DNA of 22,429 nucleotides, taken from the NCBI RefSeq assembly GCF_004570345.1, contig NZ_SPQM01000080.1, forward strand, positions 1-22,429. Direction: 5' to 3'. Made by a program: the position numbers and the translations under genes. Positions 9,714-17,056 of this stretch are shown one piece after another (position 1 is the first letter of the stretch; every line of letters starts with the position of its first letter). The notes under the pieces are model-generated. The model was given only the letters and a program-made list of their open reading frames with translations, was not told where the DNA came from and ran no database searches. This stretch comes from Blastococcus sp. CT_GayMR20. Lineage in GTDB: Bacteria > Actinomycetota > Actinomycetes > Mycobacteriales > Geodermatophilaceae.

Positions 9714-11138
9714 CTACCGGTGGAGTTCCGGGGCCGCCTGACCGCGGGTGACCGCCAGGAGTGCGGCCTCCACCCGCTCGCGCTGCTCGGCGTCGACCGC
9801 CTCGCCGGACGGGTTGCAGACGTAGAAGCTGTCCACCGCGTCGCCACCCAGGGTCTCGATCCGGGCGGAGGTGACGTCGAGCCCCTCCCCCGTGATCGCC
9901 GCCGTCAGCCGGTACAGCAGTCCCGCCCGGTCGCCGGCGCGGACCTCGACGATGCCCGTCGCCGCTCCGCTGACCTCCCCGTTGTGCCACGAGACCCGCG
10001 GCGGGGACGACCGGACGCCGTCCTGGCGGTAGTCGGCCTCCCGTTGCCGGAGCCGCTCGGCGAGCGGCAGCGTGCCCTCCAGGGCCGCCCGCACGGCGTC
10101 GGCGAGGATCTCCGGCACCGGCGCGCGGCCGAACCGCGGGCGGACGGCGAACACGCCCGTCCCGTAGCCGTCCTCCACCGTCATCTTCGCGGCGCGGACG
10201 TCGAGCTGGTTGAGCGCCAGGACCCCGGCGCAGGTGCTGAGCAGGCCGGACCGGTCGGGGGCGCCGATCGTGACCTGCTGGCCGTCGGCGACGTCCTCGA
10301 TGCCGACCGTGACGGCGCCGCCCGCCACGTCGAGGGGCGGCGCGCTGACCTGCGGCGTCGTCGGGTGCAGCACCGGCTCCGGCTCGGGCATCGGCCCGCC
10401 GCCGAGCTTGGCCTGAACGCGGGCCACCAGGGCGGCCACGAGGTGCGCCTTCCACGGCGACCACGCCGAGGTGCTGGTCGCGGCGCCGTCGGCCTGGGCC
10501 AGGGCGTGCAGCAGCTGGAGGACGGCGGTGTCGGAGCCGATCGTCGCCGCGACGCGGTCGATGGTGGCCGGGTCGTCGATGTCGCGCCGGGTGGCCGTGT
10601 CGGGCAGCAGCAGGTGGTGGCGCACCAGGACCGCGAGCGTCGCGACGTCGGCCTCCGAGAAGCCCATCCGCGTGCCGATCTCCGCCGCGATCGGCTCCCC
10701 CACCTCGCTGTGGTCGCCCGGCCAGCCCTTGCCGATGTCGTGCACGAGCGCGGCGACCAGCAGCAGGTCCGGCCGGTCGACGTCACGGGTGAGCTCCGCG
10801 GCCGCGGCCGCCGCCTCGACCAGGTGCCGGTCGACGGTGTAGCGGTGCCAGGGGTGACGCTGCGGCATGGAGCGCACGCGGTCCCACTCCGGGATCAACC
10901 GGGAGAGCAGCCCCTCCTGATCCAGCTGCTCGAGGACGGCGACCGCCGGACGGCCGCTGGCCAGCAGCCGGAGGAAGGACCAGCGGACCTCCGGCGGCCA
11001 CGGCTCGGGCATCGGCGGGCTGTGCACCGCGAGGACCTTGAGCGTGTAGGGGGAGAGCAGCAGGTCCGCCCGAGCCGCAGCGGCGGCGGCACGCAGCAGC
11101 AGTCCGGGGTCCCCGGCGGGACGCGCGTCCCGCGCGAG
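9714..11138 (-). CDS. glnD: GlnD C-terminal fragment, mirrored copy
   Basis: Mirror of 11292-12716: 474 residues starting at LARDARPAGDP and ending APELHR, with the HD motif (VHDIGKG) and both ACT domains intact. The authentic sequence stops at 11138. Continuing the frame upstream gives Pro/Gly/His-rich sequence unlike GlnD, because it is the reverse complement of the spacer and of the other copy. It has no start codon of its own and lacks the nucleotidyltransferase domain. If the palindrome were real DNA, this copy would be a dead fragment. Confidence 0.85.
   Translation of the reverse strand, partial: LARDARPAGDPGLLLRAAAAAARADLLLSPYTLKVLAVHSPPMPEPWPPEVRWSFLRLLASGRPAVAVLEQLDQEGLLSRLIPEWDRVRSMPQRHPWHRYTVDRHLVEAAAAAAELTRDVDRPDLLLVAALVHDIGKGWPGDHSEVGEPIAAEIGTRMGFSEADVATLAVLVRHHLLLPDTATRRDIDDPATIDRVAATIGSDTAVLQLLHALAQADGAATSTSAWSPWKAHLVAALVARVQAKLGGGPMPEPEPVLHPTTPQVSAPPLDVAGGAVTVGIEDVADGQQVTIGAPDRSGLLSTCAGVLALNQLDVRAAKMTVEDGYGTGVFAVRPRFGRAPVPEILADAVRAALEGTLPLAERLRQREADYRQDGVRSSPPRVSWHNGEVSGAATGIVEVRAGDRAGLLYRLTAAITGEGLDVTSARIETLGGDAVDSFYVCNPSGEAVDAEQRERVEAALLAVTRGQAAPELHR
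11116..11133. repeat. 18-bp perfect palindrome next to the left joint
   Basis: GCGGGACGCGCGTCCCGC is its own reverse complement and ends 5 bases before the arm/spacer joint at 11138. Its counterpart is at 11297-11314. In glnD it encodes part of the RDARPAG segment. A strong GC hairpin here could have stalled synthesis or helped a 3' end fold back. Confidence 0.85.
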
Positions 11139-11291
11139 GTCAGCCTCGCCGGCCGGCGGCTCGCCTTCGTCGCCGACGAGACCTGGCGGCGGGTGGAGGC
11201 GTCGCTCGTCCGTCGTCCGCGGGGCCGCTACCGCCGGGTGCGCCGGGAGCCGCTCGCCGAGGGCGTCGTCCGCCAGGGCGACGAGGTGGTG
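11139..11291. other. Unique 153-base spacer (loop) between the palindrome arms
   Basis: This is the only single-copy sequence in the window. It is exactly 51 codons in the glnD frame on the + strand and translates to GlnD-like sequence (AGRRLAFVADETWRRVE near the start, then EPLAEGVV), continuous with the right arm. Read on the - strand it gives no GlnD-like sequence. The spacer is therefore the native continuation of the right arm, and the rearrangement joint is at its left edge, 11138/11139. Confidence 0.93.
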
Positions 11292-12716
11292 CTCGCGCGG
11301 GACGCGCGTCCCGCCGGGGACCCCGGACTGCTGCTGCGTGCCGCCGCCGCTGCGGCTCGGGCGGACCTGCTGCTCTCCCCCTACACGCTCAAGGTCCTCG
11401 CGGTGCACAGCCCGCCGATGCCCGAGCCGTGGCCGCCGGAGGTCCGCTGGTCCTTCCTCCGGCTGCTGGCCAGCGGCCGTCCGGCGGTCGCCGTCCTCGA
11501 GCAGCTGGATCAGGAGGGGCTGCTCTCCCGGTTGATCCCGGAGTGGGACCGCGTGCGCTCCATGCCGCAGCGTCACCCCTGGCACCGCTACACCGTCGAC
11601 CGGCACCTGGTCGAGGCGGCGGCCGCGGCCGCGGAGCTCACCCGTGACGTCGACCGGCCGGACCTGCTGCTGGTCGCCGCGCTCGTGCACGACATCGGCA
11701 AGGGCTGGCCGGGCGACCACAGCGAGGTGGGGGAGCCGATCGCGGCGGAGATCGGCACGCGGATGGGCTTCTCGGAGGCCGACGTCGCGACGCTCGCGGT
11801 CCTGGTGCGCCACCACCTGCTGCTGCCCGACACGGCCACCCGGCGCGACATCGACGACCCGGCCACCATCGACCGCGTCGCGGCGACGATCGGCTCCGAC
11901 ACCGCCGTCCTCCAGCTGCTGCACGCCCTGGCCCAGGCCGACGGCGCCGCGACCAGCACCTCGGCGTGGTCGCCGTGGAAGGCGCACCTCGTGGCCGCCC
12001 TGGTGGCCCGCGTTCAGGCCAAGCTCGGCGGCGGGCCGATGCCCGAGCCGGAGCCGGTGCTGCACCCGACGACGCCGCAGGTCAGCGCGCCGCCCCTCGA
12101 CGTGGCGGGCGGCGCCGTCACGGTCGGCATCGAGGACGTCGCCGACGGCCAGCAGGTCACGATCGGCGCCCCCGACCGGTCCGGCCTGCTCAGCACCTGC
12201 GCCGGGGTCCTGGCGCTCAACCAGCTCGACGTCCGCGCCGCGAAGATGACGGTGGAGGACGGCTACGGGACGGGCGTGTTCGCCGTCCGCCCGCGGTTCG
12301 GCCGCGCGCCGGTGCCGGAGATCCTCGCCGACGCCGTGCGGGCGGCCCTGGAGGGCACGCTGCCGCTCGCCGAGCGGCTCCGGCAACGGGAGGCCGACTA
12401 CCGCCAGGACGGCGTCCGGTCGTCCCCGCCGCGGGTCTCGTGGCACAACGGGGAGGTCAGCGGAGCGGCGACGGGCATCGTCGAGGTCCGCGCCGGCGAC
12501 CGGGCGGGACTGCTGTACCGGCTGACGGCGGCGATCACGGGGGAGGGGCTCGACGTCACCTCCGCCCGGATCGAGACCCTGGGTGGCGACGCGGTGGACA
12601 GCTTCTACGTCTGCAACCCGTCCGGCGAGGCGGTCGACGCCGAGCAGCGCGAGCGGGTGGAGGCCGCACTCCTGGCGGTCACCCGCGGTCAGGCGGCCCC
12701 GGAACTCCACCGGTAG
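11139..12716 (+). CDS. glnD: [Protein-PII] nucleotidylyltransferase GlnD, 5'-truncated (native copy)
   Basis: GlnD modifies the PII nitrogen-signal protein (adenylylation in actinobacteria, uridylylation in enterobacteria) and removes the group through its HD domain. The fragment has 525 residues; full actinobacterial proteins are roughly 750-820, so the N-terminal nucleotidyltransferase catalytic part is missing. Visible are the end of the middle domain (residues 1-130), an HD domain with VHDIGKG (His184-Asp185) and the following DHSEVGEPIA, and two C-terminal ACT domains, about 337-400 (APDRSGLL) and 446-515 (AGDRAGLLYRL), which sense glutamine in this family. The stop is TAG at 12714. The open frame continues leftward through the joint at 11138, but that part is antisense to the mirrored copy and is not GlnD. 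A 96-base gap separates it from the zinc-ribbon gene. In actinobacteria amtB and glnK usually lie upstream; here that region is lost. Confidence 0.93.
   Translation, partial: VSLAGRRLAFVADETWRRVEASLVRRPRGRYRRVRREPLAEGVVRQGDEVVLARDARPAGDPGLLLRAAAAAARADLLLSPYTLKVLAVHSPPMPEPWPPEVRWSFLRLLASGRPAVAVLEQLDQEGLLSRLIPEWDRVRSMPQRHPWHRYTVDRHLVEAAAAAAELTRDVDRPDLLLVAALVHDIGKGWPGDHSEVGEPIAAEIGTRMGFSEADVATLAVLVRHHLLLPDTATRRDIDDPATIDRVAATIGSDTAVLQLLHALAQADGAATSTSAWSPWKAHLVAALVARVQAKLGGGPMPEPEPVLHPTTPQVSAPPLDVAGGAVTVGIEDVADGQQVTIGAPDRSGLLSTCAGVLALNQLDVRAAKMTVEDGYGTGVFAVRPRFGRAPVPEILADAVRAALEGTLPLAERLRQREADYRQDGVRSSPPRVSWHNGEVSGAATGIVEVRAGDRAGLLYRLTAAITGEGLDVTSARIETLGGDAVDSFYVCNPSGEAVDAEQRERVEAALLAVTRGQAAPELHR
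11297..11314. repeat. 18-bp perfect palindrome next to the right arm's inner edge
   Basis: Second copy of the self-complementary 18-mer, beginning 5 bases inside the right arm, within the native glnD coding sequence. It can form a 7- to 8-bp hairpin stem or pair with the copy at 11116-11133. Confidence 0.85.
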
Positions 12717-12782
12717 GCCGACACACCGGGTGAGGTCCGCGGTTCTGTCAGTAGGGCGTGCGACGGTCGAACGGACCGGGAC

Positions 12783-12792
12783 GGAACGTTCC
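12783..12792. promoter_or_regulatory. 10-bp palindrome upstream of the zinc-ribbon gene
   Basis: GGAACGTTCC is perfectly self-complementary and lies 21 bases before the ATG at 12813, where a repressor site could sit. There is no match to a named operator that I recognise, and chance occurrence is possible. The mirror is at 9638-9647. Confidence 0.2.
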
Positions 12793-12812
12793 CCCTGCCG
12801 AGAGGAGCCCAC

Positions 12813-13004
12813 ATGGACAGCCGACTGTGGCCCTGCCCGCCCTGCGGTGAGATCGCGGTGTTCGTGCAGCCGCCGTGCACCGACGGCCACACCGTCGACG
12901 GCGGCGAGTGCCCCGAGTGGGTCTGCGCCGACTGCGGCTCGGCGTTCTTCGTCGGGGACGTCGGGGTCGTCACCGAGGTACTGCGCCTGCGACAGGCCGC
13001 CTAG
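12813..13004 (+). CDS. Small zinc-ribbon protein, 63 residues (hypothetical)
   Basis: The function is unknown. The protein has two CxxC knuckles, CPPC at residues 8-11 and CADCG at 38-42, as in a zinc ribbon that binds one Zn ion through four cysteines. Cys22, His26 and Cys33 between the knuckles are spare potential ligands. The C-terminal part (FFVGDVGVVTEVLRLRQ) is hydrophobic and could form a strand and helix. The ATG start is well supported by GAGAGGAG at 12800-12807. It lies between glnD and ffh on the same strand with 67 bases to ffh. It is real by its RBS, its knuckle spacing and its independent frame, but I recognise no named family. It could be a rubredoxin-like or adaptor-type ribbon. 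Confidence 0.75.
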   Translation: MDSRLWPCPPCGEIAVFVQPPCTDGHTVDGGECPEWVCADCGSAFFVGDVGVVTEVLRLRQAA

Positions 13005-13018
13005 CTCCTCGATACCCT
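12989..13018 (+). promoter_or_regulatory. Candidate ffh promoter
   Basis: GCGACA at 12989-12994 and TACCCT at 13013-13018, 18 bases apart, resemble a housekeeping actinobacterial -35/-10 pair (the -10 fits TANNNT). It overlaps the end of the zinc-ribbon gene and would start RNA about 45 bases before the ffh GTG. Pattern match only. The mirror is at 9412-9441. Confidence 0.4.
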
Positions 13019-13071
13019 CGGAGTCGGACGGCGCGACTGTTCTCGCGCCCGTGACTTTCTGAGGACGTGCT

Positions 13072-14646
13072 GTGTTCGAGACCCTCTCCGACCGCCTGGA
13101 CAAGGTCTTCACCGGCCTGCGGGGCAAGGGCCGGCTCACCGATGCCGACGTCGACGCCACCGCGCGCGAGATCCGCATCGCACTGCTCGAGGCCGACGTC
13201 GCCCTGCCCGTCGTCCGGGCCTTCATCGCCTCGGTCAAGGAGCGCGCGACCGGCGCCGAGGTGTCCGGTGCGCTGAACCCCGCGCAGCAGGTCATCAAGA
13301 TCGTCAACGAGGAGCTCATCCAGATCCTCGGCGGTGAGACCCGGCGGCTGCGCTACGCCAAGCAGGCGCCGACGGTCATCATGCTCGCGGGTCTGCAGGG
13401 CTCCGGTAAGACGACCCTGGCCGGCAAGCTCGGCCGCTGGCTGAAGAGCCAGGGCCACACCCCGCTGCTCGTCGCGGCCGACCTCCAGCGCCCCAACGCC
13501 GTCCAGCAGCTGTCGGTCGTGGCGGGCCAGGCCGGCGTCGACGTCTACGCCCCCGAGCCCGGCAACGGCGTCGGCGACCCGATCCGGGTGGCCGCGGACT
13601 CGATCGAGCACGCCCGCCGCACCATGCACGACGTCGTCGTCGTCGACACGGCCGGCCGCCTGGGCATCGACGCCGAGCTGATGGCGCAGGCCGCCGGCAT
13701 CCGCGACGCCGTCCAGCCGGACGAGACCCTGTTCGTCGTCGACGCGATGATCGGCCAGGACGCCGTCACCACGGCGACGGCCTTCCAGGAGGGCGTCGGG
13801 TTCTCCGGCGTCGTCCTCACCAAGCTCGACGGCGACGCCCGGGGTGGTGCCGCGCTCTCGGTGCGCCACGTGACCGGTCAGCCGATCATGTTCGCGTCCA
13901 CCGGCGAGAAGCTCGACGACTTCGACGTCTTCCACCCGGAGCGGATGGCCTCGCGCATCCTCGGGATGGGTGACGTCCTCACGCTCATCGAGCAGGCCGA
14001 GAAGACCTTCGACGCCGACCAGGCCGAGCGCATGGCCGGCAAGCTCGCCTCCCGCGAGGGCTTCACGCTCGAGGACTTCCTCGAACAGATGATGGCGATC
14101 CGCAAGATGGGCCCCATCGCCAACCTGCTCGGCATGCTCCCTGGCGCGGGCGCGATGAAGGATCAGCTCAAGCAGGTCGACGACCGCGACCTCGACCGCA
14201 CCGCAGCGATCATCCAGTCGATGACGCCGGCCGAGCGCGCCAACTCCAAGATCATCAACGCGTCCCGGCGGGTCCGGATCGCGAACGGCTCCGGTGTCAG
14301 CGTGACCGACGTCAACCAGCTGCTGGAGCGCTTCGTCCAGGCCCAGAAGATGATGAGCCAGATGGCCGGCAGCATGGGGCTGCCCGGCATGGGCCCGATG
14401 TCGAAGAAGCAGCGCGGCCGCCAGATGCAGGCCCAGCCCAAGAAGGGCAAGAAGGGCAAGGGGAAGGCTGGAGCCAAGAAGAGTCCCGCCCCAGCGCGTC
14501 GGCCGATGGGCGCCCCGGGCCTGCCCCCCGGTGCCGGTCTGCCCGGGCTGCCGGGCGGGATGCCGAGCCTTCCGCCGGGGCAGGGCCTGCCGGACCTCAC
14601 GAAACTGAACTTCGACCAGTTCAAGGACGACCGGCCGGGCCGGTGA
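13072..14646 (+). CDS. ffh: Signal recognition particle GTPase Ffh (SRP54)
   Basis: Ffh binds signal sequences emerging from the ribosome together with 4.5S RNA and docks on FtsY to deliver membrane proteins to SecYEG. The order is a helical N domain (about 1-95), a G domain with P-loop GLQGSGKTT (107-115), DTAGR (192-196) and TKLDGDARGG (250-259), and a Met-rich M domain (about 305-435) containing FLEQMM and the MGLPGMGPMSKKQ segment. The tail is unusual in composition: a Lys-rich stretch near 450-470 followed by a Gly/Pro/Leu-rich end to residue 524, longer than the roughly 450 of E. coli. The GTG start is supported by GAGG at 13061-13064, 7 bases upstream, and by the canonical MFETLSDRL start. 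The stop overlaps the amidohydrolase start (GTGA), implying translational coupling. Confidence 0.98.
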   Translation: MFETLSDRLDKVFTGLRGKGRLTDADVDATAREIRIALLEADVALPVVRAFIASVKERATGAEVSGALNPAQQVIKIVNEELIQILGGETRRLRYAKQAPTVIMLAGLQGSGKTTLAGKLGRWLKSQGHTPLLVAADLQRPNAVQQLSVVAGQAGVDVYAPEPGNGVGDPIRVAADSIEHARRTMHDVVVVDTAGRLGIDAELMAQAAGIRDAVQPDETLFVVDAMIGQDAVTTATAFQEGVGFSGVVLTKLDGDARGGAALSVRHVTGQPIMFASTGEKLDDFDVFHPERMASRILGMGDVLTLIEQAEKTFDADQAERMAGKLASREGFTLEDFLEQMMAIRKMGPIANLLGMLPGAGAMKDQLKQVDDRDLDRTAAIIQSMTPAERANSKIINASRRVRIANGSGVSVTDVNQLLERFVQAQKMMSQMAGSMGLPGMGPMSKKQRGRQMQAQPKKGKKGKGKAGAKKSPAPARRPMGAPGLPPGAGLPGLPGGMPSLPPGQGLPDLTKLNFDQFKDDRPGR

Positions 14647-15722
14647 CTGCGCTCCACCTGTCCGGTGTGGTGCTCCCCGAGGGCGAGCACCGCGACCTCT
14701 GGGTCCGCGACGGGCGGATCACGTTCGAGCCCGTGCCGGGCGCGGAGACGGTCAGCCGTGGCGGCTGGCTGCTGCCGGGCCTCGTGGACGCCCACTGCCA
14801 CGTGGGCATCGCCTCCGGCGGCGGGCCCGTCGAGAACCTCGCCGCGGCCCGCACGCAGGCGCTCACCGAGCGCGCCGCCGGTGTGCTCGCCCTGCGCGAC
14901 TGCGGTTCCCCGGTCGACACCCGACCGCTGGACGACGAGGCGGACCTGCCGCGGATCATCCGCGCCGGCCGCCACATCGCCGCCCACCGCCGTTACATCC
15001 CCGAGCTCGCGGTGGAGGTCGATCCGGGCGACCTGGCGGCCGAGGTGCGCGTGCAGGCCCGGCGCGGCGACGGCTGGGTCAAGCTCGTCGGTGACTGGAT
15101 CGACCGCGGGGTCGGTGACCTGGCGCCCGAGTGGCCGCGGGAGGCTCTCGAGGCAGCGATCGCCGCGGCGCACGCCGAGGGCGCCCGGGTCACCGCCCAC
15201 ACGTTCGGCACCGCCGCGCTCCCCGACCTGATCGGCGCCGGCATCGACTGCATCGAGCACGGCACGGGGCTCACCGAGGAGCTCATCGGCGAGATGGCCG
15301 CCCGCGGCACCGCCGTCGTCCCCACGCTGCTCAACGTCGAGCACTTCCCGGGTTTCGCCGCGGCGGGGGAGAAGAGGTTCCCCGCCTACGCGAGCACGAT
15401 GCGCCGGCTGTACGCAGGCTCGGGGGCCGTCGTCCGGGCCGCCTTCGAGGCGGGCGTGCCGGTGTTCGCCGGCACCGATGCCGGGGGCGGCATCGAGCAC
15501 GGTGTGATCGCCGACGAGGTCAGGGCCCTGCACGCGGCGGGCCTCCCCGCGGAGGTGGCGCTGGCTGCGGCCTCGTGGGCTGCGCGGAGCTGGCTCGGCC
15601 TGCCGTGCATCGAGGAGGGTGCGCCCGGGGACCTCGTCGTCTACGACGCCGACCCGCGCAGCGATCTGGACACGTTGCAGCGACCGCAGCGGATGCTGCT
15701 GAGGGGCGCGGTCGTCGCCTAG
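14643..15722 (+). CDS. Metal-dependent amidohydrolase family protein
   Basis: A 359-residue protein of the amidohydrolase superfamily (TIM-barrel hydrolases acting on C-N bonds; imidazolonepropionase/prolidase-like group). Visible metal ligands in the usual order: HCH (His51, His53) after strand 1 in GLVDAHCH; Lys147 in WVKLVGDW, likely the carbamylated bridging lysine; His186 (TAHTFG); His206 (IEHGTG); Asp279 (AGTDAGG). The N-terminal sandwich (LWVRDGRITFEP) and the C-terminal GDLVVYDADP strand are typical. The set predicts a one- or two-metal hydrolase; the substrate cannot be told. There is no signal peptide, so it is cytosolic. The GTG start overlaps the ffh stop, so it is co-transcribed with ffh, as in several actinobacteria, though no functional link to SRP is evident. 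Confidence 0.93.
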   Translation: MTALHLSGVVLPEGEHRDLWVRDGRITFEPVPGAETVSRGGWLLPGLVDAHCHVGIASGGGPVENLAAARTQALTERAAGVLALRDCGSPVDTRPLDDEADLPRIIRAGRHIAAHRRYIPELAVEVDPGDLAAEVRVQARRGDGWVKLVGDWIDRGVGDLAPEWPREALEAAIAAAHAEGARVTAHTFGTAALPDLIGAGIDCIEHGTGLTEELIGEMAARGTAVVPTLLNVEHFPGFAAAGEKRFPAYASTMRRLYAGSGAVVRAAFEAGVPVFAGTDAGGGIEHGVIADEVRALHAAGLPAEVALAAASWAARSWLGLPCIEEGAPGDLVVYDADPRSDLDTLQRPQRMLLRGAVVA

Positions 15723-15725
15723 GCC

Positions 15726-15758
15726 CCCCTGATGATCAGGTCACCTGATCATCAGGGG
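15726..15758. terminator. Long perfect hairpin after the amidohydrolase gene
   Basis: CCCCTGATGATCAGGT is followed after one base (c) by its exact reverse complement, so up to 16 pairs can form less a small loop. It begins 3 bases after the stop codon of the amidohydrolase gene and faces the convergent histidine-kinase gene, so it is probably a bidirectional terminator. There is no U-run, as is common in high-GC actinobacteria. Confidence 0.75.
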
Positions 15759-15790
15759 TCCTGGCTCAGCATCGACGGTGAGCCAGGACC
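15757..15790. terminator. Second hairpin, convergent intergenic region
   Basis: GGTCCTGGCTCA (15757-15768) pairs with TGAGCCAGGACC (15779-15790) around a 10-base loop, a 12-bp perfect stem. It overlaps the foot of the first hairpin by two bases, so the two cannot both form completely. The motif CGGTGAGCCAGGAC (15776-15789) recurs with one change as CGGTGAGCTAGGAC (15796-15809), the latter spanning the stop codon of the histidine kinase. Confidence 0.7.
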
Positions 15791-15802
15791 ACGTGCGGTG
15801 AG

Positions 15803-17056
15803 CTAGGACGACGGGGGCCCCAGGTCCAGCGTCACCGTCGTGCCTGCGGACGACGACGCGACGCGGAAGCCCCCGCCCGAGGACTCCGCCGTCCGGCGGG
15901 CGATGTCCAGGCCGAGTCCGGTCGAGCCCGCTCCGCTGCGTCCCCGCTCGACGGCCGTCTCGTCCATCCCCGGGCCGGAGTCGGCGACGACCAGCTGCAC
16001 GCCGCCCGCCGTCCCCGGCCGCACCGTGACCGACGCCGGCGTCCCCTCCGGTGTGTGCGCGAAGACGTTGCCGAGCAGGGCGTCCACCGCGGCACCCAGG
16101 TCGGCCGCCGACACCCGGACCGGCGCCGGTGCCGCGGGCACGTCGACGGTCACCCGCCGGTCCTCCTCCTCGGCCAGCACGGACCAGAAGCGCACCCGCT
16201 CGCGCACGACCGCTGCCGCGTCGCAGCCGGCCGCCAGCCCTTCCCGGACGCTGCGCCGCGCCTCGGAGATCACCTCGTCGATGCCGCGGCTGAGCGCGTC
16301 CACGTCGTCCAGCAGCCGGTCGCGGTCGCCCGCCGGCAGCGCCTCGACGTCCAGTCGCAGGGCGGTGAGCGGCGTCCGCAGCCGATGCGCCAGATCGGCC
16401 GCGCCCTCGCGCTCGGCGGCCAGCAGCTCGCCGATCCGGCCCGCCAGGCGGTTGACCGCCGTCCCGACCTCCCGGACCTCCGGCGGGCCGTCGGGGGTGG
16501 CCCGTGCCTCGAGGTCCCCGCTGCCCAGCCGGTGGGCGACCGCCGCGAGGTCGGTCACCGGGCGGGTCATGGTCCGCGCGAGCCGGTCGGCGACGACGAG
16601 CGCGAGCAGCAGCAGCACGAGACCGAGCCCGGCGAGCACGAGCCAGGTGCGGGTCACCCCGGCGCGCAGGGTCTCCGCCGGCACGAACACCTGCACGAGT
16701 GCCGTGCCCCCGTCCACGCGCTCGACGGGCTGCAGCAGCAGGGTGCCGGCGTCGCCCTCCACCCGTTCGGGACTGGCGGGGACCTCGACGTCCGGGTCCT
16801 CCGGATCGCCGAGCCACGCACCGTCGGTCCACCGGACGGCGGTGCGCAGGTCGTCGGACGTGCCGATCAGCAGGGCCGCGACCTGCTCCCGCCCGTCCAG
16901 GCCCACCGAGGGGCTCAGGAACTGCAGCTGCGCCTGCGCGGCGTCCAGCGCGCGGGCCTCGGCGACCCTCGCGACGAGCGACGCCGCCGGCAGCAGGAAG
17001 GCGAGCAGCACGATCGACGTCGTCGCCGCCACCAGCAGCGTGATCCGCCGTCTCAC
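15803..17056 (-). CDS. Membrane sensor histidine kinase
   Basis: Sensor kinase of a two-component system, 417 residues. It has an N-terminal membrane segment (about 5-29), an extracytoplasmic sensor region of roughly 105 residues without recognisable fold, a second membrane segment (about 138-158) and a HAMP linker (about 160-212). The dimerisation/phosphoacceptor domain carries His224 in AHRLRTPL, and the ATPase domain has the N box (Asn330, GNVFAH), the G1 box DSGPGM (Asp359) and the G2 box GSTGLGL (377-383). The residue after the phospho-His is Arg instead of the usual Glu/Asp, a variant I believe occurs in an actinobacterial subgroup. The GTG start overlaps the regulator's stop (GTGA). 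The signal is unknown; the secreted protein encoded beyond the regulator is a plausible partner or target. It converges on the amidohydrolase gene. Confidence 0.95.
   Translation of the reverse strand: MRRRITLLVAATTSIVLLAFLLPAASLVARVAEARALDAAQAQLQFLSPSVGLDGREQVAALLIGTSDDLRTAVRWTDGAWLGDPEDPDVEVPASPERVEGDAGTLLLQPVERVDGGTALVQVFVPAETLRAGVTRTWLVLAGLGLVLLLLALVVADRLARTMTRPVTDLAAVAHRLGSGDLEARATPDGPPEVREVGTAVNRLAGRIGELLAAEREGAADLAHRLRTPLTALRLDVEALPAGDRDRLLDDVDALSRGIDEVISEARRSVREGLAAGCDAAAVVRERVRFWSVLAEEEDRRVTVDVPAAPAPVRVSAADLGAAVDALLGNVFAHTPEGTPASVTVRPGTAGGVQLVVADSGPGMDETAVERGRSGAGSTGLGLDIARRTAESSGGGFRVASSSAGTTVTLDLGPPSS

Larger units (their letters stand above)
1..11138. repeat. Left arm of a giant inverted repeat (11,138 bases)
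   Basis: Every base compared pairs with position 22430-x on the right. The first 40 bases are the exact reverse complement of the last 40, all gene boundaries mirror exactly, and paired genes translate identically. The arm ends at 11138, where the last matching bases are CGCGCGAG; 11139 (g) does not complement 11291 (g). It holds mirror copies of trmD (start only), rimM, the KH gene, rpsP, the LGFP gene, proS, the secreted-protein gene, the two-component genes, the amidohydrolase gene, ffh, the zinc-ribbon gene and a truncated glnD. I infer that this arm is the copied, non-native one. Confidence 0.97.

Noticed and set aside
11139..11291. Missed hairpin-adapter long read (simple read-through palindrome)
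   Set aside because: That error usually leaves little or no unique loop. Here there is a 153-base genuine coding loop, which fits snap-back of a 3' end better. Not fully excluded.
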